64,000 nucleotides of DNA from Trogon surrucura. Taxonomy: Eukaryota; Chordata; Aves; Trogoniformes; Trogonidae. The DNA lies in the NCBI GenBank assembly GCA_020746105.1, contig CM036632.1:2480001-2544000 (forward strand), written 5' to 3'. The notes beneath the pieces were generated by a model. That model was given only the letters and a program-made list of their open reading frames with translations. It was not told the DNA's origin and did no database searches. Position numbers and translations under genes: made by a program. Positions 32,441-44,350 of the stretch are shown piece by piece; the first letter of the stretch is position 1; every line of letters starts with the position of its first letter.

Positions 32441-35400
32441 TTTGAGCATGAGGGAAAGCGCTGACCCACCTGGCGAGGAGCTCCTGTCGCCGTCAGCTTC
32501 AAGGGGAGGTTCCATCGTTAATACGAGCTGGGAACTTGCAAATGAAAAACATCCTCTGGGTCCAGCTCAGGAGGGGCTGGAGGCAGCAGCGAGACCTTGC
32601 ATAAGGTTTGGATTCTCCCCTGTTTCAAAGAAATAACATTCCTGGGGGCGAAGGGCGAGTTGAATATTTGTACTACTGTAAAAAGTCTTGATGAGAAGAG
32701 CAGGGCTGCTGGCAGAGCATCCTCGCTTTGCATCCAGCTGCCTCCCTCCCTGAGGAGCTCAAAGCCTCCCCCAGGTTTGGGTACATCCTCATTTATATCC
32801 CCATTTTCTTGCATATTTAGCGAAACGCTCAAGAAGACCCAGCATGAGCCCCCGTTTTAAACGATGCCTTTCGACATCAAGCAATTTTAAATGACCTTTA
32901 AGGGTTTCGAAACTCCGCAGCTCGATTCCGCCCGTGTGTTTGCAGAGCTCCGTGGTGGTGCTGAGGATGAGGAGGGCCCAGGGGGTGGAAGGCACTTTAA
33001 AAAACCCTGCTGCCTTAATGGTGGGGCCGTGGCGGGGTGATGGAGGCTCTCCAAAGGTTTGCTCCTCTCCCGTAGCCTTTCTGGCCATGCAAGTTTTAGC
33101 TCCCTTGCTGTCGTTGCCTCTGGTCGGACCCTGCGTGTTCTCTAGTCAGTTGATAAAACAAAATAATGGAATTATACCGCGCCACGTGTTCAGGAATTTT
33201 TTTGTTTGGGTTTTGGGAAGTCTGCGGCTATTTTGGTTTTGTTTTTTTGCAGATTGCTCCAACTTCACCTGGGAATTAATTTCTGCCTGGGTTTTGCCTA
33301 CCACAACCGATCGTGTAGATTATAATTTGCTAGGACAGACTCCTTAACTGATTCTTATTTCCTCTTCACCTTCTTCAGTGCCAGGGGACTATCAGCAACA
33401 GCAATTTCCTTTTCACTGATTTTATTAAAAGGTGCTACAATGAATTGCCTTGGTATGTGCAAGCCCACCACAACGCCAGAGATATTTTAGACCGTGCAAG
33501 TGTCTCCCAGGCAGAGTCCCTGGTCGGGTGGCTCAGGTGCCGTGGGGACACGCTCTCACTTGTACGAAGAGTGTTGTCACCACGGGCCAAGAGGCAGATA
33601 GCAAAAGCAAGGTTTTGTGACCTGGGCTTTGCATGGTCAAAGAATTCTCTTCAGCTGGGTATAAGCAGTTGATCAAAAAAACCAGAGGAGGTGCCCAAAC
33701 CTGTAGGTATCTGCCAGGTCTTTCCGTGGGAGGAGGCAAAATCCCCGCGCGCTCCATCCACATCACATTGAATGGCTCTCAAAGTATGTTTTTATGTGTG
33801 GGGCATAAAGGAAATATTTGATGCTGCCCCAAAGCTTTCACCGTGCGGAGCATCGTGCTCCTGCAGAGCCCCTGAGCTGAGGCAGAGGTGGTGGATCCCC
33901 ATCAGGGGGATGGATGGGAGCTGGGCAGGTTGAAAGCCAGCGTGTGTCCTTCCCAGAGCTGGGACTGCAGTGAGCTTCGAGTGTCCTGGCCAGGGTCTCT
34001 CCTGCCATAAGGAACAATTTCTTGTGGCTGTCCCCTTATCCCAAATTGTTCTGGTTGAGAGATTAACCCATTGCATCTTTGACAGCAGTTCGACGTGGAG
34101 CGAATCCAAGCAAATATCTTGCGTCTGGAAGATGCTCCGCTCGAAACTTTCTGTTCCTAGAGGGGATGGACAGAAACTCCTCAGGTTGCTGCAGTTCGAG
34201 CATGAGGGAGAGGCAGGAGCATGGCCGTCTCCAGCATTAATTAGCAGAGATCAGTGGTGCCATGTGAAGCTTCCCAGTTCAAATGAGGTTATCTCCTGGG
34301 TTGCGTTGGCTTGTGTGATGGGCTGGTACTGGGCAGGTTTATGACAACTGGAAGAGGATACGGTATCGGATGGGATGGTGCTTAAGTTCAGCTGCTGATG
34401 TCTGAGGAAGAGGATGAAAAGCTGGGAGAGAAGTGTCAGAACAAGTACTTTTTTTTAATTTTTCTTCCTCTCTCTGTTTTCACAGAGAGAAACCCATAAG
34501 AGTTTTCTCCATCCTGTGAAATGTAATTTCAGGTGCCGTGCATAACCCGGCAACCCACCTACACGCGGCAGCCGAACTGAGGGAAAGTTATCTAATAACA
34601 ATTGAGTATTTGACTTGAAGCAACTTACTTTGCAGCCCTGAACTATTGACTTGCCTGAGAATTAAAAATACGGGCAAGAAAAAGCAAATTGGCATCTTAA
34701 AAGGTGACTCTGACATGAGCAATCTATTCTGCCCTAATGAGGTTTTCTTCCCTATTTCCTACGGCAGCAAAGACAAAGCCTGCAGTCGGGCTAATACCCA
34801 TCACTGATGTGGATAATGCATTTGGTATTATTTGGCACTGGAGAAGCCCCAGCCAGGTCTCCTGGCCTCAGGTCCAGCATTCCTGCTCTCTGGAAACCTC
34901 AGATCACATCCCAAAGCCTCCAGAGATGCTGGTGACTGAAGTGCAGGGTGGAGCACGTCGGCTGCTTTGTAATACCCAGATACACAATAAAACGTTCGGC
35001 CAGGAGCAGACACTGAAAACTAAGTATTTGCTTAAAACCGTCTGGGAATTTAACCCCGAGTTAAATTCTGGTTAAACCCCCAGTTCTGAGGAGCAGTCTA
35101 ATGGCTGGTTTTGAAAGGGAAAAGCAATGAGAAGAAAACATCTTAATAAGCAAACGGCACAACTCCGGCTGAGCTCGTGCCTCTTTTTCGGAAGGAAAAA
35201 TTCTTGTGCTATTAGGGATGTTTACACATTGGGATACAGGGAGCATACCGGAGTAATGCAATTCTCCGTGTAGTTAGTCACGAAATTAATTCCTGCGTTT
35301 CTTTGTCAGAAAGTTGGCAACACAGCCTGTCATTGTGAGCAGCGGGGTTAATGAGCACATTCTTCAATATTAATCTTATAATCAGATTCCATTGACTCAT

Positions 35401-37200
35401 CGTCTCGTACGCATCCTACAAAAGTCTTACTCGGTGAGGAGCTGGAGAAGCCATGCCAGGGGGAGGGAGGGCGTCGATTTGGGGTCTTTGGGTTCTGCGG
35501 TTCGTGCCGGAGTGGGTCCCATCTCCCGTGGGACGTGTGTGCTGTGGGCGCATCGTCAGTGCTGACGATTTTACCAATTGCTTTGTAATGACGGGGTGGA
35601 CGTCGCATGCCAGAACGTGCGGTGCCGGTTGCGGATTTGGAGGTTCCCACTGGTCGTGGGTTCTGCTGGAGACAACTCGCTCGTGGGAAGCCAAAATGAA
35701 AGGGTTAAGTTGTGGGTATGGCAGTAATCGGATCTTGGCCCTTTAGATCCTGGGTGCGTCACCCTTGCGTAGGGCATCAAACCACTCTCTGGCTGATCTG
35801 CAGCTCCTTGCATGGCTGAAGTGGTTGGAAAAGAGCAGAAAGGCTCATTTTGTCCCCAAAGCCAAGTGTGTCTTTAGGAGGAAGCAGCATTTTCAGAGCC
35901 GTTTCTCAGAGCAGCATTGGGATGGGTCTGGCTGTGGCATCTCTGGTGCTGCCGTGGACTGAGATTGCCTTGGGCATCATTTGGGGGTTGTTCATCTTTG
36001 GTCCATGCTCTTCCAGACACCCTCAGCAGTTCAAACTGGGTCTGGATCCAGTGTGCACACGTGGGGGAATTTTTGTCCGACTGACCAGAGCTGTAAATAC
36101 AGAGTTTGTTTCAGCTTGATGCTCTTCTGTTGGCATCTTGCGGGCCATAGAGGACTGAAAATGCCTGATCCAGCGTTTATGTGATAGAAAAAGCCCTAAA
36201 GCCAGAATTACTGTGTGACAGAAGAGCCTTAGTTTCCAAGGCTGTCGTTTTGATGCCTTCTGTCTTTCCAAATGGAAAGGAATGAGCTCTCCCTGGAAAG
36301 CTGGGAGGTGTTGGAAAAATGCTGGATAAAAACCTTCTCCTGCCACCCTCCTGGAGAATTTTTTTTTAAATATAAGAGAATTTATAAGAATTTTAATAAT
36401 TGTGTTTGTTGGTGGATTTGTTGAGGCTGTGAGGGATGTACATGCCCTTGCTCTGCATCGTGGCTGTTGAGGTGCATGGGGGCATGGCAGGGGGACCCTA
36501 CTTTTGCCTCCAACATGGCTTAGAAGTGGTTAATGGAGAAGTTGGGGGAAAGGCAGAAAAATCCGGTCGAGAGTATGTGTGTTCGCTGCCGAGCTATAAA
36601 CTTGTCGAGAATATGGACTTATAAGGCAACACTTAAAAGAATCTCATTTTGAGCCTTGTTGCATTAATGGGTAGTGGGTCTATTTTTAAATAAATTTACA
36701 AGAGGAGAACACTTCCATTCTGTGAAATGGAGCAAAAAGAAAAGTGTCCTGAGCCCGACCGTTTTAAATGGGGCATCCTCACTTGAGCAGCCCAGTTATC
36801 GAAAGCCACTGGTTTGCTTTCATTTCCCACCTCTCCCAGTAAAATACAGGGTCGGGGAGGAAGCGACAGGCTTGAAATGAGCAGTGACACGGAATCACCT
36901 GGGGCAATTAACTGGCATTAATGAGCAATCGGCAGCTCTGCACGCGGGTGGGTCAGCGGAGCGGGGCCAGGTTTTCCGAGGCAGCTCGTGGGAAGGCTGG
37001 GCTGGAAAGGCTCTTTCCTCACCCTGGTTTGGGCTGGATTTGATCCATCCCCAAATCTTCCTGCTTCAGCTCAATGAAGCAACAGGTCTCGGCTGTGTAG
37101 GACACGAAGGGGCCATTTCTCCATCACCCCACCTTCTGGCCCCTCTCGGGTAAGGGTTGGAGAACCAGCTGTCACGATTCACAGAACATCATTTGGGTCT

Positions 37201-39567
37201 CACTTTTTTTTTCCAAAAGAAGACTTACCAGAGGGGAGAGCAGGTGTGGATCTTAGAATTTCAAAATACCTAAACCATCTCTTTTGGTTTCAACTTCTCC
37301 AATTCACTCTTGCAGGGGCACAAACCATCTCGTGCAGGAGGGCTTTGCAGTGGCTCTCCTGCTGCCATGCAATGCAGGAGGGCAGAGAGAAGGGAGCATT
37401 AATGGAAAGGGAAAAGTTGCTTGTCCAGTGTGGTTTTTGCCTGCTGTGATCGTACCGTTGCCCCCAGTGCTGAGCCTGAGCTGCTTTTGCCATCAGACCA
37501 GCCCCGGTTTGCAGTGGCCACAGCACATCAGCTGCCTGCAGAGGCTGCAGGTCCACAGCAGGACGCAACGAGGTGTCAGCGAGCAGCAAAGCCTGTGCAG
37601 AGAGGGACTTTCTTGGCTGTAATTCCTGGGTGCTCACACGCAGTGGTTTGCATTCTTGCAGCCTTGTCCCAGGGAAGCATCTCTCCTGCCCCATCCCACT
37701 CTCTCTAACCCTTGCGAAGTGCCCAGAGTCGGGCGGCCAACACGGCACGGCCAGGGGGTGTTTGCTGCAAGCGTGGGGCTGAGCTCAGCTAACCCACAGC
37801 TCCCCGTGGGGCTGCCAACCCTAGGTGCTTTCTTGGCAGGGTGCTGGGCTGGCTAGAAGGCGGCCCCCTTCAAAACGGGAGTGATAGCGAGGCTGGGATC
37901 CTGGTCCAGAGAGGTTTGTCTCCGTGTCGCTGCTGACATCTGCAGACATCCTACACCCTCAAGACACTGGAGCTCTCCCAGGCAGAGGAATTTGATAGGG
38001 CAGTTTAATCCTTGGCTGCGACAGTGAAAATATCAAGGTCAAATATGCACTGTCATGAAGGTTTCGGTTTTCCCCCCCCCTCACTCCTCTAACCTTTCCT
38101 TTTATACACGATACATATGTCAGCACAGTTTGTCTCCAGCTGTCGGGACTCAGCTGATGTTTCTGTCCCCACGTGTGACAATTGGGTGGTGTGAAGCCTC
38201 TTCTCCTCCTTCCCCCAGACCGGGCATCGCTGCTCCCCACAGGGATGTGCTTGGCAAGGTGGGGGGGATGCAGCAGCGTTGGGGGACCCGCCTCCCCCTT
38301 TTGAACTCTGGGGAGAGGCTGGAGCAGGGGGGGGGACTCCTGCGTGCCGGGGTCTCCAGCTGCATCCCATCACGGCCAGAGACAGTGGAACGATCCCAAA
38401 GTGTCTGTGTAGCCCTTGCCAAGTGTGAATGCTCAGCGGCAGCCGAGCCGTGCTCTCCCAAGGAGCGTTTAAAGCTGCCCCATCCCTCGCTGCCTGCGTG
38501 CTTTGAGCTGGGGCTTTGCGAGGGGGAAGGTATCTCGCCCAGGGACAGCTGCGCCACGCGAGGTTTGGCACGTCGCTGTCGGTCCCCACAGGAGGAATGT
38601 CTCCTCCTCGGAATGCTGGGTGGGCCGCGCTTTCATCTCCCACCCCAGCGGGATCCCCCGTCACCCCAGCCCCGAGCGTGGGAGCCGGGGCAGGTGGGTC
38701 TGGCGGCAGCAGCCCCCGAGCGTGAAACGCTGCTCGGGAGGAGAGTCCTGCGTGGGAAAGAGTCACCGAGGTGCTGCCAAACCCCTCTGGGGCTTCTCCA
38801 AGCCCCTTATGTGAGGTCTCAGTTAGGAAGAGCCCGCAGCCGCTGCCAAAGCCATGAAAGCCATCGTGGCTGCCTATTTGGATGCCACTGCCTGTGCTGA
38901 CACTTTTTCTGAGACTGAAAGCCGAGGTTTTACATGAGGTGGTGATTTTTACTTTTGGTCTGTGGTCGGGGAGGAGGAGCTGAAAGGGGTTTGGCCTTTG
39001 GAGCTTTTATACAGTTTTACGTAGTGGCCGGAAGGCGTGAAACCATCCCCTTTCCTGAACCAAACCTGAGCAGCAAACGCGAGCTGCTCTTTCGCTGCTG
39101 CAAAACCTGATGCGAGTGAGGTCTGCTGCCATCCAGGCGTGCCTGGGCACGGAGGGGCAGGACGCTCAGAAATGGGACTCTTGGGGATGGGACACTCAGC
39201 TCCAGGTCCCTCCTGGTGCCACCCACCTCGGGCTCCTCTGGGTAGCGCGGCAACAGCCAGCGCCCCCGTTCAGCAACCGATGTGTTTGTGTAACGGGATT
39301 TAGGAAGGAGTGTGTGGGAAATCTATTGATGTTAAACTGGAGGAGATGGTGTTTAGCAAACTTTGTCACCGGGCTCGCAAGGCGATGAATCAGACGTGCG
39401 GACGGGGCGCGGGATGCTGCGTTTGCAACTGAGACGGGGGCAGGTTGGGTGGGAAATACCTATCCTGGGTACACCCTCCCCCACGTCCTCTGTCAGGGCA
39501 GCTGGTGGTGACCTCACTCTAAAGTTGTGCTTTCCGTTATGTTTTAAAAGCAGCTGGAACAGCAGCT
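37201..39567. other. GC-richer noncoding segment with long chance frames
   Basis: This is the GC-richest multi-kilobase part of the window and therefore has the longest open frames: 281 codons on + (38055-38900), 225 on minus (38089-38766), 152 on minus (37290-37748) and 135 on minus (38150-38557). They overlap on both strands, are biased to P, S, G and R, run through a C9 tract near 38073, and none has a domain I recognise. I read the segment as noncoding. An NR5A/ESRR-type extended half-site TCAAGGTCA lies at 38033-38041. Confidence 0.6.
38033..38041 (+). promoter_or_regulatory. NR5A/ESRR-type half-site TCAAGGTCA
   Basis: A full match to the extended monomeric nuclear-receptor site used by NR5A and estrogen-related receptors. 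The same 9-mer occurs at 15610-15618. A 9-bp match is unremarkable in 64 kb, so confidence in function is low. Confidence 0.2.
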
Positions 39568-39648
39568 CGTCACACAAACGGCTCGTTCCGCGTCGCCCTC
39601 GCGGTTGCGTGTGCAGCACGGGTACGTTAACCACGCTGCGCCGGCGCG
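39568..39648. other. 81-bp CpG-dense patch (16 CpG)
   Basis: Counting directly, 16 CpG dinucleotides fall between 39568 and 39648. This exceeds even the patch at 14588 and is far above the surrounding DNA. It abuts AT-rich sequence with homeodomain cores (GCGTAATTATTCTCC, AATTAGGAGTAATTATAGG). It is too short for a standard CpG-island call. It may be a small unmethylated enhancer or promoter core of an unannotated transcript. Confidence 0.5.
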
Positions 39649-39789
39649 TAATTATTCTCCATCAGGTAGTGAACTTCCTGGTTAAATGAATTAGGAGTAA
39701 TTATAGGTATCACAGCATAATTGCAACGTAGCTCCTGTTTGCAGGGTGACTAATTGCCGTATCCCGTGAAGCAGCTCCGCCGCGTGTGT

Positions 39790-39812
39790 ACACACACACA
39801 CACACACACACA
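39790..39812. repeat. (AC)n microsatellite, 23 bp
   Basis: Eleven and a half AC units preceded by GTGTGT, so the left end forms a short GT/AC inverted junction around GTGTGTACACAC. Confidence 0.95.
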
Positions 39813-39948
39813 TGTCGGGGTCGAGGAGCTGGCGTTTTCCTTCACCTCTTGCACTTTGAAGCTGTGTGGTTCAGCTGGCTCTTCTGCTCTTGGGAAGCAG
39901 CGTCCTGACTCCTCTCGAGGGTGGAAGTGCAGACTTTTTCCAAGGGCT

Positions 39949-39963
39949 TCCTTCCTTCCTTCC
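39949..39963. repeat. Short (TTCC)n tract
   Basis: About three and a half TTCC units, pyrimidine-rich on +. Confidence 0.8.
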
Positions 39964-40119
39964 CGTATCCTCCACCTCCTTTTGGGCTGGGATCTGGTTC
40001 CTACGTCTGGGGACCGGCTGGGCTGGGGGAGGCTTGCTGCTGCTTCCTTGCCCCCATAGGCGTCGCCACTTCTGCCCCCGCTGCGAAACAGCAGGGGATC
40101 CGTGCGGGCACAGCACAGC

Positions 40120-40272
40120 CATAGAATCGTTTAGGTCAGAAAAGATCTTTTAAGATCAAGCCCAACTGTTAGCTTAGTGATCTCAGAGGTCTTTTCCAGC
40201 CTCAGTAATTCTGTGATGCCAGGTCTACCGCCAAACCATGTCCCCTCAGCCCCACGTCTACACGTTTAACCT
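40120..40272 (-). mobile_element. CR1 fragment (antisense), interrupted
   Basis: The antisense CR1 3' end starts with ATAGAATCGTTTAGGTCAGA and continues with AAGATCAAGCCCAACTGTTA. It is interrupted at about 40176 and resumes near 40217 with CCAGGTCTACCGCCAAACCA, TGTCCCCTCAGCCCCACGTC and TACACG. The two parts are adjacent blocks of one CR1 subfamily 3' untranslated region, the same one seen on + at 60563-60928. They are split by a piece of opposite orientation (40178-40216). Right boundary is soft. Confidence 0.85.
40178..40216 (+). mobile_element. CR1 3'-tail piece inserted in another CR1
   Basis: GATCTCAGAGGTCTTTTCCA followed by GCCTCAGTAATTCTGTGAT is the last 40 or so bases of a CR1 in sense orientation. 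It lies inside the antisense CR1 of 40120-40272. GTGAT occurs at both edges (40177-40181 and 40213-40217) and could be a 5-bp target duplication, but these bases also belong to the CR1 sequence, so this is ambiguous. An extremely 5'-truncated insertion is the simplest explanation. Confidence 0.75.
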
Positions 40273-40310
40273 CAGCCCAAGCTGTCTCGCTGGTGTTTGC
40301 GTGCTGCAGC

Positions 40311-40592
40311 GTAGAATTGCAGAACGGTTTGGGCAGGGACATCTCTCACTAGACCAGGCTGCTCCAAGCCCCGTCCAACCTGGCCTTGGACACTTCCAGG
40401 GATGGGGCTGCCACAGCTTCGCTGGGCAACCTGTGCCAGGGTCTCACCACCCTCACAGTGAAGAGTTTCTTCCTAATGTCTAATCTAAATCCACCCTCTT
40501 TCACTTTGAAACCATTACCCCTGGTCCTATCATTATACTCCCTAGTAAGGAGTCCCTCCCCATCTTTCCTGTAGACCCCCCTCAGTACTGTG
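40311..40592 (-). mobile_element. CR1 fragment (antisense) with internal deletion
   Basis: The copy starts with GTAGAATTGCAGAACGGTTT and then jumps directly to GGGCAGGGACATCTCTCAC, so about 45 bp that normally lie between these blocks (the GGAAGGGACCTT and CCAACCCCC region) are missing. Both deletion edges carry GGG in intact copies, consistent with a microhomology deletion. It continues through CTTGGACACTTCCAGGGATG, CACCACCCTCACAGTGAAGA, ACCATTACCCCTGGTCCTAT and CCCTCCCCATCTTTCC to about 40592. It is noncoding. Confidence 0.93.
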
Positions 40593-43500
40593 TTTGTGCC
40601 CACTGGGTGATGCACTGGAGCAACACTTTAGGACTGGGGGGTTTCTCCCAGCAGAAAAGAAAGTTGCAGTCCTAATTCCTTTGGTGAATTAATATTTTGC
40701 CATGTGTTGCTCCATCCCTTCTGCCCCCAACCCACTCCCCCCACATCAGCTGGGATGGGGGTCCCTGCAGAAATGGTGCCGAGTCCTTAGTTGTGATTTG
40801 CTGCCTGCTTTAATTATCCTACCTGGGTTTTCTGTGCCTTGGAGCCAAAAAGTTTGCTGCTGAGCTTGGCTCACTGGGAGCCTTGTGCTGGTGGGATAGG
40901 AATGACGTGAGCTCGGGTCACGAATCCTGGTGCAAAAATGTCGTGGCTGCAGCTTAGGAGACAGCTGTTTCAGTGATGCACAACATCTGGCCTGGTTAAA
41001 AAAAAACCAAAAAAACCTTCAAAACCCAAACCAAATAATCAGCCAACCTGTGAACTACCTGCGTCTGTTGGGAGGAGGCTCTTTATTTTTGTGCCTGGGT
41101 GCTCTGTGCTTTGCAGCACTCGCGGTTCTGTCTCCTTGGACCGCTGGTGACATCCAGTAGCCAGCGCTCTTAATCACCGGCCAACGTTTTCTATAGATCT
41201 TTCAGAATATCTGCTTCAGCCTGAATTTCAAATAAACATTGCCATGTTTGGAAATCTCCCTAGTGCACATCATCCCCCCCCACCCCCTCCTTCTTCCCCA
41301 TCCGCTCTGCGTGAACTTTTGCTGAAGGGTGACTCATCATAATCCCTTCCCTAACGACGGGAACGCCGGGCTGAGCGCGATCCGCAGGGTCCACGCTCGG
41401 GTTTGCCATAGGACACAAGACAAGCCACTCACACCGGATAGGTTTTCCCTATTTTTGGCCCCTTTTTCTTCCCACTCCCCTCATTTTTCTGATTTTGCTG
41501 AGCAGCCGGAGCGATGCCCTGGTACTGGTGCTGATGCACTCCCAGGTGCTTCCCAAGCAGGAGGCATCTTCCCCCACTGGGAGCTCATTAAACACAGCCC
41601 AAGGCACGACCAGGATGTATTTATTCCCTCCTCCCTGCCCTTTCTCCTCTCTGTAGTGGATTTAAATGTAAATGTTAACTTTTGGCTTTAATCCTCCTGG
41701 GCAGTGGCTTGGGGAGGTAGATGAGCATAAAAATTAGTGGAGGCTATTCTGCTGGTCGTCTGGGCTCTTTAATTAATGCTCTGCAAAATTGCACTTTGAC
41801 GAGGGATAACTTAAGGGTGTAATTATAGCAGTGCCACAATCAGCTAGGCTGGTGTGGATGGGAGTATTTCCAATTTACAGGCAACAAAAAAACTCGCTCG
41901 TCGGCAATCGATAGGTACAAATCTATGAACACCAGTCCGTGAAAGGGGGACTGAATCAGTTAAATATATTCCAAAACTCCTTATTTGTTTCTCAAAAAAA
42001 AAAAAAAATTAAGAAAAATGAAATAATGATGACCTACCAGTGATGAAAGTAGGTTTCCTGCAGCACTGGACTTCTTAATTAAGTTATTCACGCGTTAAAT
42101 GTTAGAAAAATCTGACATTTAGGGCTGCGGGGAGCATTTCCAGGGGAGTGCTGTTGGGTTAGTTAAACGTTGACGGGAGTGCTCTGGGATGAAACCTGTC
42201 CCAGCAAAGTGCAAGTGCTGGAAAGACTCCCCAAGGCCCATTGACTTTTGGATAAAAGTCACTAAAAACTACCCCAAAGCCCAGACTAAGAGCAGCGATT
42301 TATTACACGCACGATATGCGGTCAACTCTGAGTGAAATCACTTCCCCCCTCTCCTTTGCCTCCATCCTTAGCTCATCTTCCAAGGCTGTTTCATTAGAAA
42401 ACTGACAATTTCAAGCTCAAAACCTCCTTTTTAGGGTTCGCACAGCGTGAGCCAGCAGCATCCCCGGGGATCCATAATCACAGCCTGCCCTTGGCTGCGG
42501 TTTGTTTTCCAGCTCCATCGGCCCCTTCCCGTTGATCCCCCGATGAAGTGCCCGTGGTTGGTCCCCTCGTTTGCGGGGCAGTTGGAAAATCAAGTTTGTC
42601 TCCTTTTCTTTTGGGGTGTTTTGCATGCGCACACTTATGCATGTTGAGAGAGCGACTTTGTTGCTTCTCTGCTCACTAGAAAATACCCAGTTTGGACAAA
42701 AAAAAAAAAGGTGTAAAAGGAAAGAAGAAAGGGAGGAAGGAAAGGAGGACCGTGCTGCTTTTATCACAGCCTATATTTCTCTAATTTATTTCAAAAAATA
42801 CAATATCCGAATGTCCCGGCTGCCAACTTATTCTCTGGGATGGCCTCATAAATCCTTTGAATTTCAATTCAGCACTTTCTCCTAAACTGAAGTTAAAATC
42901 TATCGAGTTAGTAGAGAGGGGATGAACCTAAGTGTGTATTTGTATGCATGTCTGAACACTCTGCATAAAAACATTACAGGAAAGGCCTTTAAATGCGATA
43001 GTTTTGTATCCATCCTTCCTATTCCTTGGTAATTCTCTGCTCAGCGGTAACACCGAGCTCTCCACGTAGAGAACTGCCTGAAAAATCATAACTTCAAATA
43101 TAGGCAGTTGCAGATATATAAAATAAATAACTTTGCAGGAAGGGCGCGAGACTCCCTCCATTTCTGATGCACAGCAGCACAAACCCTTTTATCAAAATTC
43201 GGGTTTGTATTTAGGCTGAGGTTAAAATTATCTTTGGGGGGTGGAGGAAAAGCAAAAAAAAAACAACAAACCAAGAACACCTTCCCACGAGACCTGGAAA
43301 AAATACTGAATAAGAGCACGTGGCTGAGAACTGCACGGGGAATCCAGGAATGACCCCGCAAGTATTTAGCCGGCAGCTGGGAGGAGGGGGAATGAATTCT
43401 GCAGTCGGGGATGGAGCGAGCGGCCAGGCTGGTGATGCTTCCATCAGACTCCTGCCAAAAAGGGGCTGCTGTCACGGGAGGGGATTTTTCCACACGGGCA

Positions 43501-44350
43501 TTTATTTCCCCGGGCTTCTCCAGCAGCGGGGAGCTCTGGGCTGTTGCAGAGGGGCTGGCGGGGAGCTGTGCGTTGCCACTGAGCGTCAAAAAATAGATAA
43601 AATATCGGGCTTGCCACCACCGCCTGGCTTTGGATTTGTCTTGGGTTTGCAGGGGGGGTGATTTCTGGCTGTCGCCCCATCCCCACGTGTTCTGTAATTG
43701 CTTGCCTGGCTCCCTGCGGTTGTTTTAAGGATACCTCCTCTGTCAAAAACTGACACGCCGGAGAGGCGGTCATTGTTTTAGTTCCTTTCGTGATTTCTCT
43801 GGGCTGGTTTCAGCCAGGCACTCGTGCTCTGCTTGGGTCTGGGACTGGAAGAGAAACAAGAATTCCCATCTCTCTCCCAAGGCTTTCGGCAGGAGCGGGA
43901 AGCCCTGAGACTCCCGTGTCCCCACCTGCATACCCTGTCCTCATCTCCACCGAAAGGGCAGGCTTCTTTCTCTGCCCAGTTTTTCATCAAAATATTGTGA
44001 AAAAGAAAGTTTTTTCTTTTTTTTTTTTTAATTAATTTTCATTTTCCAATGGGAATCATAGTGGCACAAAGAAAGAAAATCCCGATTTCTTTGAATCTGA
44101 GCCAGTCCCAGCGCTCCTCGTCCTGTTAGGATAAATTCACGTTTGCGCCCATACATAGTCCTGCTGGGTTCATGGGGAGCCGAGCACGTGCGCTGGGGAA
44201 GGATGGGAGGGGGCTCTGAAGGATCAGGGCCGTGGCTGCAAACCAGGGCACTAACACACGACTCCCACAAATCGTGTGAAACTCCCTCTCTGACTTCCGT
44301 GAGCTGTTACTTCCCTCGCCTGGCTTTGTAGTGAGGAGGATGGTGGTGGT
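40593..44350. other. Unique noncoding sequence
   Basis: No gene. Includes an A/C-rich tract at 40998-41045, a C-rich run near 41274-41290, a poly(A) near 41994-42008 and a purine-rich stretch at about 42714-42750. 41690-42420 and 42750-43200 are AT-rich and ORF-poor but have no distinctive site cluster. Frames of up to 167 codons (43086-43589 minus) run through poly(A)/(T) and show no domain. Confidence 0.6.

Larger units (their letters stand above)
31901..37200. other. Unique noncoding sequence
   Basis: No gene. Contains poly(T)/T-A-T tract 32192-32215, a candidate element at 32216-32440, and a strong splice-acceptor-like pyrimidine tract at 34449-34485. The frames of up to 137 codons (32934-33347 +) show no domain. 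I see no transposon. Confidence 0.6.

Noticed and set aside
38089-38766. 225-codon antisense frame, and other frames of 120-176 codons at 2620, 12568, 13422, 30349, 43086, 44439, 58350
   Set aside because: None has a recognisable domain. They overlap other frames on both strands, several pass through poly(A)/(T) or microsatellite DNA, and no splice or promoter context supports them.
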